From Acidobacteriota bacterium (GTDB lineage: Bacteria > Acidobacteriota > Terriglobia > Terriglobales > Acidobacteriaceae): a DNA stretch of 46,750 nt. Positions 35,672 to 43,126 of the stretch are shown here, in pieces; within the stretch, counting starts at the first letter, position 1, and each line of letters begins with the position of its first letter. Location: contig QIAU01000171.1 of the NCBI GenBank assembly GCA_003225055.1, positions 1 through 46,750 on the forward strand, given 5' to 3'. Position numbers and translations under genes: made by a program. A model generated the notes under the pieces. The model had not been told where the DNA came from and did not search any database. It worked only from the letters and a program-made list of their open reading frames with translations.

Positions 35672-35746
35672 GCCGACGTAGCTCAGTGGTAGAGCAGCCG
35701 ATTCGTAATCGGCAGGTCATCGGTTCAAGTCCGATCGTCGGCTCCA
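35672..35746 (+). tRNA. tRNA-Thr (anticodon CGU)
   Basis: A complete 75-base cloverleaf. The acceptor stem is GCCGACG with CGTCGGC, followed by T and an encoded CCA. The D-arm is GCTC/GAGC and the anticodon arm is GCCGA-TTCGTAA-TCGGC with anticodon CGT. The T-arm is ATCGG-TTCAAGT-CCGAT. The 3' half is repeated at 37308, showing that an element has integrated at its 3' end. Confidence 0.96.
35706..35743 (+). repeat. attL-type repeat: 38-bp tRNA-Thr 3' half, copy inside the intact gene
   Basis: Begins at the anticodon-loop TAA and ends before CCA. It is identical to 37308-37345. Together they bound a 1.6-kb segment. Confidence 0.85.
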
Positions 35747-35843
35747 TGTTTCAATGATTTACGGCTAACCCCGGAATACGTTGTGGCCCGTTTGGGGCCC
35801 AAGGTATTCGCTGCAATACTCGCAGAAGCCGGATCATTGCAGG

Positions 35844-36249
35844 GCTCCTTGGAGACTATTATATATACGCTAATAGCGTATATATCTGGATAGTACGCTA
35901 TTAGTGAGCGTACGATCGTCGAATTGACCTCGTGACGGTGACGGCTATGCCGCAACCTCGGATGTGCACACGTTTTGACTGTGAACTTGGTGAACTCGGA
36001 TTCCTGCTGCTAGGAAAGGGCCGCTGGATCGCGGAGGAAGGGATCAACCACAACGACACCTTCTAAATCTTGGTCTGCTTGCAAGTCCTCAGTGAGCAAG
36101 TATCTGCACGCGGCAGCTTTGGCTGCGGCCACAATCAAAGCGTCCCAGAACGAGAGCTTATAACGATCCTGAAGGTTCCATGCCCGTTCGAGAAGACCTT
36201 CGTCCACCGTTACGGGTTTCCAAGCCAAAAGATCGCGCACTTCGGACTG
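35844..36249 (-). repeat. 406-bp direct repeat, copy 1
   Basis: Near-identical to 36288-36693 (offset 444; about six differences seen by eye, two near the outer edge, three in the palindromes and one in the toxin-derived part). It contains the 3' part of the toxin gene plus the paired palindromes. A 38-bp unique spacer separates the copies. Confidence 0.9.
35861..35917. repeat. Paired palindromes in repeat copy 1
   Basis: TATATACGCT-AAT-AGCGTATATA is a perfect 10-bp-arm inverted repeat. It is followed at once by GTACGCT-N7-AGCGTAC. Both share ACGCT...AGCGT cores. The set is repeated in copy 2 (36305-36361) with compensating small changes that keep the arms paired. Confidence 0.8.
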
Positions 36250-36318
36250 ACAACGCACGTCGGCCTGCGTCGGCTCGGAGATCCAACGCTCCTTGAAGAT
36301 TATTATATATACGCTCAT
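36010..36318 (-). pseudogene. Truncated duplicate of the PIN toxin (C-terminal part only)
   Basis: The last 78 residues equal residues 67-144 of the intact toxin with a single Glu-to-Asp change (LQADQD instead of LQAEQD). The N-terminal 24 residues (MSVYIIIFKERWISEP) derive from the palindrome region of the next repeat copy. The first PIN acidic residues (Asp8, Glu49) are missing, so it cannot be an active nuclease. Confidence 0.85.
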
Positions 36319-36693
36319 AGCGTATATATCTGGATCGTACGCTATTAGTTAGCGTACGATCGTCGAATTGACCTCGTGACGGTGACGGCTATGCCGCAAC
36401 CTCGGATGTGCACACGTTTTGACTGTGAACTTGGTGAACTCGGATTCCTGCTGCTAGGAAAGGGCCGCTGGATCGCGGAGGAAGGGATCAACCACAACGA
36501 CACCTTCTAAATCTTGCTCTGCTTGCAAGTCCTCAGTGAGCAAGTATCTGCACGCGGCAGCTTTGGCTGCGGCCACAATCAAAGCGTCCCAGAACGAGAG
36601 CTTATAACGATCCTGAAGGTTCCATGCCCGTTCGAGAAGACCTTCGTCCACCGTTACGGGTTTCCAAGCCAAAAGATCGCGCACTTCGGACTG
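36288..36693 (-). repeat. 406-bp direct repeat, copy 2
   Basis: This is the copy continuous with the intact toxin gene. Its right edge falls inside the toxin codons (at Gln66-Ser67) and its left edge beyond the palindromes. Confidence 0.9.
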
Positions 36694-36888
36694 CGCCCCC
36701 TGGCGCGCGCGGGGCCATTTCTGTGTGACTTTGACGTAGAACTCTTGCAACACCTGGAAACTGATCCGGCCGCGACGGCTCTTCCACAATTCCGCGCGCC
36801 ACGCGCGCGCGGCATCTCGCTTCTTGAGGTCGGCATCGTCGAGCGCGTAGATGAAAACGTTGGTGTCAACGAAGATGGGAGCGGTCAT
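36454..36888 (-). CDS. vapC: VapC-type PIN-domain toxin
   Basis: A 144-residue PIN-domain protein. The acidic residues that bind Mg2+ are Asp8 (FVDTNVFIYALD), Glu49 (VLQEFY), Asp101 (SFWDALI) and Asp120 (LLTEDL). Such toxins are metal-dependent ribonucleases that cut tRNA or rRNA and slow growth until bound by the antitoxin. The ATG at 36888 lies inside the end of the antitoxin gene (23-base overlap), the normal vapBC arrangement. Its 3' two fifths are repeated downstream. The fold call is strong; the RNA target is unknown. Confidence 0.9.
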   Translation of the reverse strand: MTAPIFVDTNVFIYALDDADLKKRDAARAWRAELWKSRRGRISFQVLQEFYVKVTQKWPRARQGAQSEVRDLLAWKPVTVDEGLLERAWNLQDRYKLSFWDALIVAAAKAAACRYLLTEDLQAEQDLEGVVVVDPFLRDPAALS

Positions 36889-37114
36889 GCGCCTCCTCGC
36901 GCGACGGGTATCGGCCGTCTGTCTTCAGGAAAGGTTTTCGCGTGAGGGCGCGCCGCATGGCAGTTTCGTAGCTATTTTTCTCGCGCATGTGAGCCTTCAA
37001 TATTCCTGCCAAAAGACGCGAGACACTCGTATCTCTCCGGGCAGCTTCAAGCCGTGCCCACCGGGCGACCTGCTCCTCAAGGGTGATCGTAATATTTCGC
37101 AAACGAGTCTTCAT
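36866..37114 (-). CDS. vapB: VapB-type antitoxin, ribbon-helix-helix
   Basis: The product from ATG 37114 is 82 residues. MKTRLRNITITLEEQVARWA is the beta-strand plus first helix of a ribbon-helix-helix DNA-binding domain, and RRDTSVSRLLAGIL is the second helix. The C-terminal tail (RALTRKPFLKTDGRYPSREE) is the toxin-wrapping part. The frame is open to 37210, but conservation begins at this ATG. A palindrome lies 18 bases upstream. It overlaps vapC by 23 bases. No Shine-Dalgarno is visible, and a TACACT -10-like box lies only 11 bases before the ATG, which suggests a leaderless mRNA. Confidence 0.82.
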   Translation of the reverse strand: MKTRLRNITITLEEQVARWARLEAARRDTSVSRLLAGILKAHMREKNSYETAMRRALTRKPFLKTDGRYPSREEAHDRSHLR

Positions 37115-37124
37115 ATCACGGAAA

Positions 37125-37145
37125 CAGTGTAACACGGAATCCGTG
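37125..37145 (-). promoter_or_regulatory. vapBC promoter/operator
   Basis: CACGGAATCCGTG (37133-37145) is a 6-bp-arm palindrome. Read leftward it directly abuts a TACACT -10 box that lies 11 bases ahead of the vapB ATG. Binding of VapBC here would block the promoter; this is an inference from layout. Confidence 0.5.
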
Positions 37146-37307
37146 CCCTCGCTACCGGTCCTTTGCCGACCTTGCCGACCTGAAATCGTCGCCTCAATCC
37201 TGCTGGACAAAAATTGTTGTACAAACGTTTCCTTGAGTCCTCAACCTCCAAAACACCCTGGCACGCCCCTTATCACACAACAACATACGCAAAACCGGGT
37301 CGCTTCC

Positions 37308-37345
37308 TAATCGGCAGGTCATCGGTTCAAGTCCGATCGTCGGCT
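37308..37345 (+). repeat. attR-type repeat: 38-bp tRNA-Thr 3' half without the 5' half
   Basis: Identical to 35706-35743. Upstream bases (CGCTTCC) are not tRNA, and GCAGG follows where the intact gene has CCATG, so this copy is not a functional tRNA. Confidence 0.85.
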
Positions 37346-37766
37346 GCAGGTCCTCTGCCTCTGCTTTTCTGCTAGCCGGCCGTCCCCGTTCGATGTTAGC
37401 TTTCCATCACCAGGTTTATGCCGCGCAGTTTCCCTCCGCGAAGGCTGCTGCCAATTGGGCCACGCCTTAGGTAACTTGCCGGAAACGCAAGAGAAAGACG
37501 ATACAAACAGTTGTCCGCCAGAAGTCTCGGGGGATGATGCACGAATCTTCTGAAGCGAGGCTGGGGCGGATGCTTTATGTCCTCATCCTCAGAGTTTGAG
37601 GATTTTGCGTGCAGGGCAATGCCTGCTAAGGCACGCCAGATCCCTTCGACTCGCTTCGCTCGCTCAGGTCGGGCTCCTCGCGGACGGGCGTCCGCTTGAT
37701 GGGTGACGACATTAGGAGTCGGCTGGCAGTAACGCTTCGTTCCTAACACGTTTTGGGGAGTCGGAA
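37346..37766. other. Intergenic stretch with repeat-like sequence
   Basis: Contains a 7-bp-stem hairpin ATCCTCA/TGAGGAT (37585-37603) followed by TTTG, a weak terminator candidate. A CTTCGACTCGCTTCGCTCGC segment typical of dispersed intergenic repeats also lies here. The minus-strand frame through it reads RPRGARPERAKRVEGIWR, a translation of the repeat. Confidence 0.5.
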
Positions 37767-38225
37767 TTGCGACGGTTGTTGGCAGGTAGTCTTATCTTTT
37801 TCTGCAGCGCGGCGTGGGCGCAGGGACCGCGCGAAACCATCCCCAGTGAACCGGTCCCCACCAGCCCGGTTGTGATCGTCCAACCAGGCTCGGTGCCCGA
37901 CGCGCCGTCAGCGCACAAGAGATTTTGGGATTTGTCCAATAGCGTGCTGGTCGGCGGCATGGCAGGAACAACGGCATTGGACTTTGTGGCCACACAGCGC
38001 AATCTATCCGGGCCTTCCGCAGGGAACGAATATAACCCGCTGGCTCGGGTTTTTACCGGAAGCACTCCGGGAAGGGTGGCTTACTTCAGCGGAGCGATGG
38101 CAAGCACAGTGGGACTGAGCTACCTGTTTCACAAGACCGGACACCACAAGCTGGAACGCACCACGCTGATGATCGGGATCGGATGCTCGACCCAGGGCGC
38201 GGTTTACAGCTTCCTGCATCATTGA
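37767..38225 (+). CDS. Exported conserved hypothetical protein
   Basis: A 152-residue protein. The TTG start at 37767 has GGGGAG at good spacing and gives MRRLLAGSLIFFCSAAWAQG as signal peptide. The mature part has PDAPSAHKRFWDLSN, two hydrophobic stretches (VLVGGMAGTTALDFVA and VAYFSGAMASTVGLSYL) and HKTGHHKLE before a final hydrophobic segment. I recall similar acidobacterial proteins without assigned function; membrane association is likely. Confidence 0.72.
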   Translation: MRRLLAGSLIFFCSAAWAQGPRETIPSEPVPTSPVVIVQPGSVPDAPSAHKRFWDLSNSVLVGGMAGTTALDFVATQRNLSGPSAGNEYNPLARVFTGSTPGRVAYFSGAMASTVGLSYLFHKTGHHKLERTTLMIGIGCSTQGAVYSFLHH

Positions 38226-38307
38226 GCAGCGAGCTTGCGCTTCCGGCGAAAGTTTAGTATTTTCTGAAGCGAGTCGGACCCCCAGCACCCCCCTCCGCTT
38301 TACTCTT

Positions 38308-38772
38308 ATGGCTCTCGTCGTTCGTCCTTCCAGGATTCACGCTACCGGCTGCTATACGACTGCTCCCATCGCAGAGGGGACTTTTATTGTGGAGTACACC
38401 GGACCGCGGCTAACGGCCGAAGAAGCCGAAGCCCAATACGCCGACCAGGAGGAAACGTACCTGTTTGGTCTGGATGATGGGAAGCATGTCATCGACGGCT
38501 TCGGCGAGGCTGCTTTCATCAATCACTCCTGCGATCCCAACTGCGAGACGGACGAAATCGAAGGGCGGGTCTGGATTATCGCGGCGCGGGATATCGCCGC
38601 CGGTGAGGAACTCAGCTACGATTACAACCTCTATGACGGCGAACTGGATGACGACCAGCCTTGCCTTTGCGGCGCTACCAATTGCCGCGGAACTCTCTGG
38701 GGTGAGGACGAGCTAGCCAGGCGGGCAAGACTCGCGCAACGGGCTGCCAGTTTGACAACACCTGGATGGTAA
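38308..38772 (+). CDS. SET-domain protein, lysine methyltransferase type
   Basis: A 154-residue compact SET domain. It has the N-terminal RPSRIHATGCYTTAPIAEGT, INHSCDPNC (71-79) and the catalytic ELSYDYN (101-107). A post-SET-like Cys cluster follows, with Cys119-Leu-Cys121 and Cys126 (CLCGATNCRG). Together with Cys75 these would bind zinc near the SAM pocket. SET proteins transfer methyl groups from S-adenosylmethionine to protein lysines. Bacterial targets are mostly unknown. The ATG at 38308 gives the domain from its start. Confidence 0.9.
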   Translation: MALVVRPSRIHATGCYTTAPIAEGTFIVEYTGPRLTAEEAEAQYADQEETYLFGLDDGKHVIDGFGEAAFINHSCDPNCETDEIEGRVWIIAARDIAAGEELSYDYNLYDGELDDDQPCLCGATNCRGTLWGEDELARRARLAQRAASLTTPGW

Positions 38773-38921
38773 AGCCTGAGTAGTTATTTCCCTGCGGCAT
38801 AGGGACAATGGATGGCAGCCTTGGCCGACGATGACTCCTCGCCCAAGCCAAAGTCAAGGCCAGAGAAACCAGTATAAGGGCGGGTTTGTTTTGCCGTCCT
38901 AGAAGCATTTGACGCTTCGGC

Positions 38922-39925
38922 TCACTCTCCGATCCAGGCGCCCAGCCCGCGGAGTGAATCCACGTGGTCGCAAATGATCTTGGTCGGACCCACAATGGGG
39001 GACAGCGAGAATGAGACCCACAGATCCCCAAATCCAGGCCCAGAGCAGTAAAGCCACGGTCACGGCCAGCGGGTTGAGCCGCAAGCGCCTTCCGACAACT
39101 TTGGTATAAAGCGCGTTCACCGTCACCAAGTGCAACCCAACCGGTTATCACGACTACCAGTGCCCAGTTCTGCTCACTTCACCGATCCCCCCCCGCCAGA
39201 GGAGGCAGGAGGGCGACAAAGACTTCGAGATACGATCAAGCTCGCGAAGCCGCTGATCACACCGCTAAAGTAGAAGTACTTGATACCGAGAAACCAGAAC
39301 ACCAGAACGCTGATGCCCGCATTCACCAGCCCCACCAAAAGATTGCCCACGAGGAAGCCGCGAATCATGTTGGAGATTCTGCCGATGGGGCGGTGGGCTA
39401 AAAGGCGGTGCCCCCCTTCGGAAACAAGCGCACGGTAGCAAAGTGAGCATGGCCTTTCCAGGTGAGCATGAAGAAGACCAGGAATGGGACAAAGCTGATG
39501 GCCAGCAAAACCTCCATGAGCGTACTGCCGCCTTCCGAGAGGAGACTCGATACGCCGGGGTGCTCTTGAATTCTGACCGGGACTACCTTCGCTTGCTTCT
39601 TCTGAGGAGGAGTGACCGCCGAACGCGTGCGCTCCTCAATTTTCGAGGTTTGAGAGCAGATCTTACTGGCCGTCTCCCGAAGCTTGCTGGAATAATTTGG
39701 TAAATCATTGGCAAAGTCCACGACGCGATTGAAGAAGAAATAACTCAGTCCACCGATCAAGGTCAGCATCAGCAGCACGGCAATGAGGGATCTGGCAGCG
39801 CGCGCAGGGTCGTGATCCAGTACCAGTTTGAGAAAATAAATCAGGCCGAGTACAGCGACGACCGCAACCACAATCTGGGCGATGGAGCCGGCCTTGATCG
39901 AGGCATGAAGGACTTCCTCTTCTTC
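38922..39925 (-). pseudogene. Frameshifted AI-2E-family (PerM-like) transporter
   Basis: Several minus-strand frames join to one multi-pass permease. Frame 1 (from about 39925 to 39398) reads KAGSIAQIVVAVVAVLGLIY, FLKLVLDHDPARAARSLIAV and VPFLVFFMLTWKGHAH. A second frame (39368-39174) continues MIRGFLVGNLLVGLVNAGIS and IKYFYFSGVISGFASLI. A third (39135-38899) has MHLVTVNALYTKVVGRRLRL and NPLAVTVALLLWAWIWG. A last frame gives PTKIICDHVDSLRGLGAWIG and stops at 38922. These match the order of the AI-2E/UPF0118 family. At least three frameshifts break it and the N-terminus lacks a start codon, so it is a dead gene or contains assembly errors. Confidence 0.85.
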
Positions 39926-40228
39926 TTCTTTCTGTCGATCCGCGTGTTTCTGTCGATCCGAGGACCGCTTGCGGTATTTCTGTTATACGGTCAGACATAC
40001 AGGGTCACCATCCGGCGACTCGGACCGGGCATCCCTTACATCCCATTGAGAGTCTGCGGTTCGCCTGACGCTAACCTCCATACAGCGTTTGCTGTAGCGT
40101 TGTCAGTGAGTTGCGAGGGCACCAGCCCGGGTTACCGAAGTCATCCGAGAACGGCGGCTAACTGGCCAAAACGCCCGTCTGGCGCGGTAAGATCAAGCGC
40201 GCGTTCTATGTGTCTTTGAGCGCCCCTT

Positions 40229-41953
40229 ATGACCACGGCGAAGGACTCCACTTTCGGTCGGTACGAGATTCTGGCGGAGATTGGTCGTGGAGCTATGGGT
40301 GTGGTCTACAAAGCCCGCGACCCTAAAATCAACCGTCTGGTTGCCATCAAGACCATTGCCGTCCTGGGCCGGAGTTCTGGCCAAGAACGGGAGTACCGGG
40401 AGCGATTTTTTGTCGAGGCGCAGGCTGCGGGACGGCTTTCTCATCCTTGTATCGTGACCATCTTCGATGTCGGCGAAGAACTGGACAGCATCACGCCATA
40501 CATCGTCATGGAGTATGTCGACGGCAGGTCGCTGGAAGACCTGCTCTCCGAGGAAAGCCGGAAATTTCCGGTGGAAGAGTCGCTCGCGCTGGCGCAGGAA
40601 CTAGCCGAAAGCCTAGATTACGCCCATGCCCACGGCATCGTTCATCGCGATATCAAGCCGGCCAACATCATCATTACTGAAGATGGCCACCCCAAGATAG
40701 CCGATTTCGGAATTGCGAAACTGAACCTCGCGAATTCGATCACCCAGACTCAGGCACTGGGTACTCCCGCCTATATGTCGCCTGAGCAATTGAATGGCGA
40801 TAGGGTTGACGGACGCTCTGATCTGTTCTCGTTGGGTTCTATCCTGTACACGATGCTCACCGGCTATCGCCCATTCCAAGGGGATAGCGCACTCACGGTT
40901 TCCTTCAAGGTGGTGAACCGGGAACCTGTGCCAGTTTCGGCGCTGGACTCGGAGCTGTCGCCGGACGTTGACTACATCATTTCCCGCGCCATGGCTAAAG
41001 ACGCGGCTCAGCGTTATCAAACTGGAATGGAGATGGCGTTGGACCTGCAGGATGTCCGCAACGGTTTTCTGCCGCGCAGCACGATGGGGGCGTTGCCGCC
41101 CAAAGCCGACGCCGAACCAAGCCCGTTGGACACTTGCGGGTTGAGCACCGTGAAATTTTCTTTGCCACTGGCGGCCAGACCTGCAGGCAACGAGCGGTCT
41201 GTCAAATCCCATAAAAGCAGCGCCGGTTGGCCACTTTGGCAATACGTCGCGATTGCGGTCATGGCTATTGGCGTCCTGGGAATTAGCTCTGCCGTGTTCC
41301 GCCAACCTGTATCGATCGAAATATCCAGGATCCTCAAGAGCGAACCGGCCCTTTCCTCCTCGATGGCCCCGGCTCGGAACCGAGAACCTGAGGTCCCGGT
41401 TCCGACCGCGGCTGTCCCAAGCGCGAGCATCGCTGAGTTGCCGAAGCAAGTGTCGGCTGATTCGATGGCATCACCGGTATCTATGAAAGCGGTGCCGACC
41501 TTAACCGGCCGCAAAAAGACGGCTGCCCGCAACCGTAAGGCGCTTTTCGTTGCGAAATCGGATACCAAAATTTCCGGCTTGAAGAATGGCCCTGCGCAGG
41601 TAGTCAATCCGGCAACGCCCTCCACCCTAGTCGGTTTTTCCACGCTCCACATGCGGGTGGAACATCATTTTCCTGAAGCCCAGGTTTTGATGTGGATCGA
41701 TGACAAGCTGACCTACACACACACGGTAGGTGGCGTTGTAAAAAAGCGTCTGGTAGTTTTCAAAGGAGTCCGAGGCTTCGAGTCAGAATCCTTTCGCGTC
41801 AGCGCCGGCAAGCACAGCGTCCGCGTGCGCGTGCAATCCTCCGACAGTTCTTACGATCAGACAGCGAATATCTCAGGAAGTTTCCCCGAGGATGGCGAGA
41901 GGGCTCTACGCATTGCCTGCGACAAGCACGAACTGAAGCTCGCGCTGCAGTAG
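40229..41953 (+). CDS. Membrane Ser/Thr protein kinase (PknB-like)
   Basis: A 574-residue Hanks-type kinase. The Gly loop is GRGAMG (19-24) and the ATP Lys is K41 in VAIK. The alpha-C Glu is at about 63, the catalytic loop HRDIKPAN has Asp141, and DFG has Asp159. The APE-like motif is SPEQ. The kinase ends near residue 285. A transmembrane helix lies at about 336-356 (YVAIAVMAIGVLGISSAVF). An extracytoplasmic Pro/Ala/Ser-rich linker leads to a final domain of about 110 residues (MRVEHHFPEAQVLMWIDDKL) with a beta-rich look, of unknown role. The next gene is a MerR-HTH/TPR protein 100 bases downstream. Confidence 0.93.
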   Translation: MTTAKDSTFGRYEILAEIGRGAMGVVYKARDPKINRLVAIKTIAVLGRSSGQEREYRERFFVEAQAAGRLSHPCIVTIFDVGEELDSITPYIVMEYVDGRSLEDLLSEESRKFPVEESLALAQELAESLDYAHAHGIVHRDIKPANIIITEDGHPKIADFGIAKLNLANSITQTQALGTPAYMSPEQLNGDRVDGRSDLFSLGSILYTMLTGYRPFQGDSALTVSFKVVNREPVPVSALDSELSPDVDYIISRAMAKDAAQRYQTGMEMALDLQDVRNGFLPRSTMGALPPKADAEPSPLDTCGLSTVKFSLPLAARPAGNERSVKSHKSSAGWPLWQYVAIAVMAIGVLGISSAVFRQPVSIEISRILKSEPALSSSMAPARNREPEVPVPTAAVPSASIAELPKQVSADSMASPVSMKAVPTLTGRKKTAARNRKALFVAKSDTKISGLKNGPAQVVNPATPSTLVGFSTLHMRVEHHFPEAQVLMWIDDKLTYTHTVGGVVKKRLVVFKGVRGFESESFRVSAGKHSVRVRVQSSDSSYDQTANISGSFPEDGERALRIACDKHELKLALQ

Positions 41954-42057
41954 GCCTCGCCCGGTTTTCCTGTTATCAGCCGGTATTTCCACAACAGTTT
42001 CTTCTTGCTAAAAATTGGCGAAGTTGCTGATAATACACGCGAGAGACCCACAAAGCC

Positions 42058-42954
42058 GTGTATCGATATAGTCGGACCGATCTGCTGCGAATTCTGCGAA
42101 TCACACCGCGGCAGTTGGCGGGATGGGAGCGGGCTGAACTAGTTGCCGTTGCCGTCGGCGACAACTACTCGTTTTTTGATCTTCTGCAAATCAAGAAAGT
42201 GCGCGACCTGTGCGCGCAAAAGGTGCGTCCCGGGGTCATTCGCCGGTCGCTGCGAGCGATGCTACAGCAGGTAGCCGGCATGGAAAATCCCCTGCTCGAG
42301 GCGGGCGCCTACACCACCGGACATCGCATTGCCTTCCGCCATGACGGTAGACTGTTAGAGCCCATTGCCGGGCAGTTCCTCATGGATTTCTCGGTTGAAG
42401 AAAAAGTCGTGTCGAGCAAGGTCTCTACGCCGCCCAAGCCCGTACCAGTGGAGAAGAACGCGGCGGAGTTGTTTGCCCGCGGTATAGCGCTGGAGGAAGA
42501 TCCCAGCACGCAAGCAGAAGCTATTGCTGTCTACGAAAAGGTGCTGGAAATGGAACCTGGCCACGCTGCTGCCCACATCAACCTCGGAACGCTTCACTAT
42601 AATCGGCAAGAATACCAGGCCGCGGAAAAACACTATCGAGCGGCCATCGAAATTGACGCGCGTTACGCGCTGGCTTATTTCGACCTGGGCAATGTCCTCG
42701 ACGAAACCGGCCGCGTGAGCGAAGCCATACAGGCCTACGCGACTGCGCTGCACCTGGCGCCAACGTACGCTGATGCGCACTACAACCTCGCCCTGGCCTA
42801 CGAAAAGACGCGCGAACCGCGCAAGGCTCTGAAACACTGGCAGGCCTACGCAAAGCTGGACTCCACGGGGCCGTGGGCCATCCACGCGCGCAATCAGATT
42901 CAGCGCATTCTGCAGGCCGATCCGCTGAAGCTAGTCCACCTGCGGCGGGAGTAG
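42058..42954 (+). CDS. MerR-like HTH protein with TPR repeats
   Basis: A 298-residue protein starting with GTG. The N-terminal 70 residues look like a MerR-type winged helix (YSRTDLLRILRITPRQLAGW, then YSFFDLLQIKKVRDLCAQKV). A linker region follows. TPR helices from about residue 135 to 275 include EAIAVYEKVLEMEPGHAAAH, YQAAEKHYRAAIEIDARYAL, EAIQAYATALHLAPTYADA and RKALKHWQAYAKLDS. It is probably a transcription factor or adaptor using TPRs for protein contacts. It lies directly downstream of the kinase, in the same orientation. Confidence 0.85.
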   Translation: MYRYSRTDLLRILRITPRQLAGWERAELVAVAVGDNYSFFDLLQIKKVRDLCAQKVRPGVIRRSLRAMLQQVAGMENPLLEAGAYTTGHRIAFRHDGRLLEPIAGQFLMDFSVEEKVVSSKVSTPPKPVPVEKNAAELFARGIALEEDPSTQAEAIAVYEKVLEMEPGHAAAHINLGTLHYNRQEYQAAEKHYRAAIEIDARYALAYFDLGNVLDETGRVSEAIQAYATALHLAPTYADAHYNLALAYEKTREPRKALKHWQAYAKLDSTGPWAIHARNQIQRILQADPLKLVHLRRE

Positions 42955-43126
42955 TTCGTTCCGCAATTAGGCGCTCGACGCCAGACCCTTGGCGGCCTGA
43001 CGGCTGCTCAGGACGACGGCATTTTTGTGGTGGCGAAGGGATGCTCGCACCGGGAGCCAATAACGCGGGTCGGAGGCAGGTGCTAGAATTCCTACTTCCT
43101 CATCTCTTCGCTGAGGGTACTCATAG

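Larger units (their letters stand above)
35747..37307. mobile_element. Mini integrative element inserted at tRNA-Thr, carrying vapBC
   Basis: The 1.56-kb segment is bounded by perfect 38-bp direct repeats of the tRNA-Thr 3' half (35706-35743 and 37308-37345), as produced by tyrosine-integrase insertion. Inside are vapBC, the truncated toxin duplicate, the 406-bp tandem repeat and paired palindromes. No integrase lies between the att repeats; the nearest remnant (35139) lies outside. It could be a deletion derivative or an element mobilised in trans. Confidence 0.7.

Noticed and set aside
36250-36287. 38-bp spacer between duplicate copies as another att site
   Set aside because: Its length equals that of the tRNA-Thr att repeat, but the sequence does not match it.
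35844-36693. Possible CRISPR array
   Set aside because: There are only two long (406 bp) repeats with a 38-bp spacer and they contain coding sequence; no regular short repeats exist in the window.
37308-37345. Second tRNA-Thr gene
   Set aside because: Only the 3' half is present; acceptor 5' strand, D-arm and anticodon stem 5' side are missing.
37396-37749. 117-residue minus-strand open frame
   Set aside because: It includes a translation of a dispersed intergenic repeat (RPRGARPERAKRVEG), so it is not a gene.
40613-41449. 278-residue minus-strand open frame
   Set aside because: Antisense to the protein kinase; no domain recognised.
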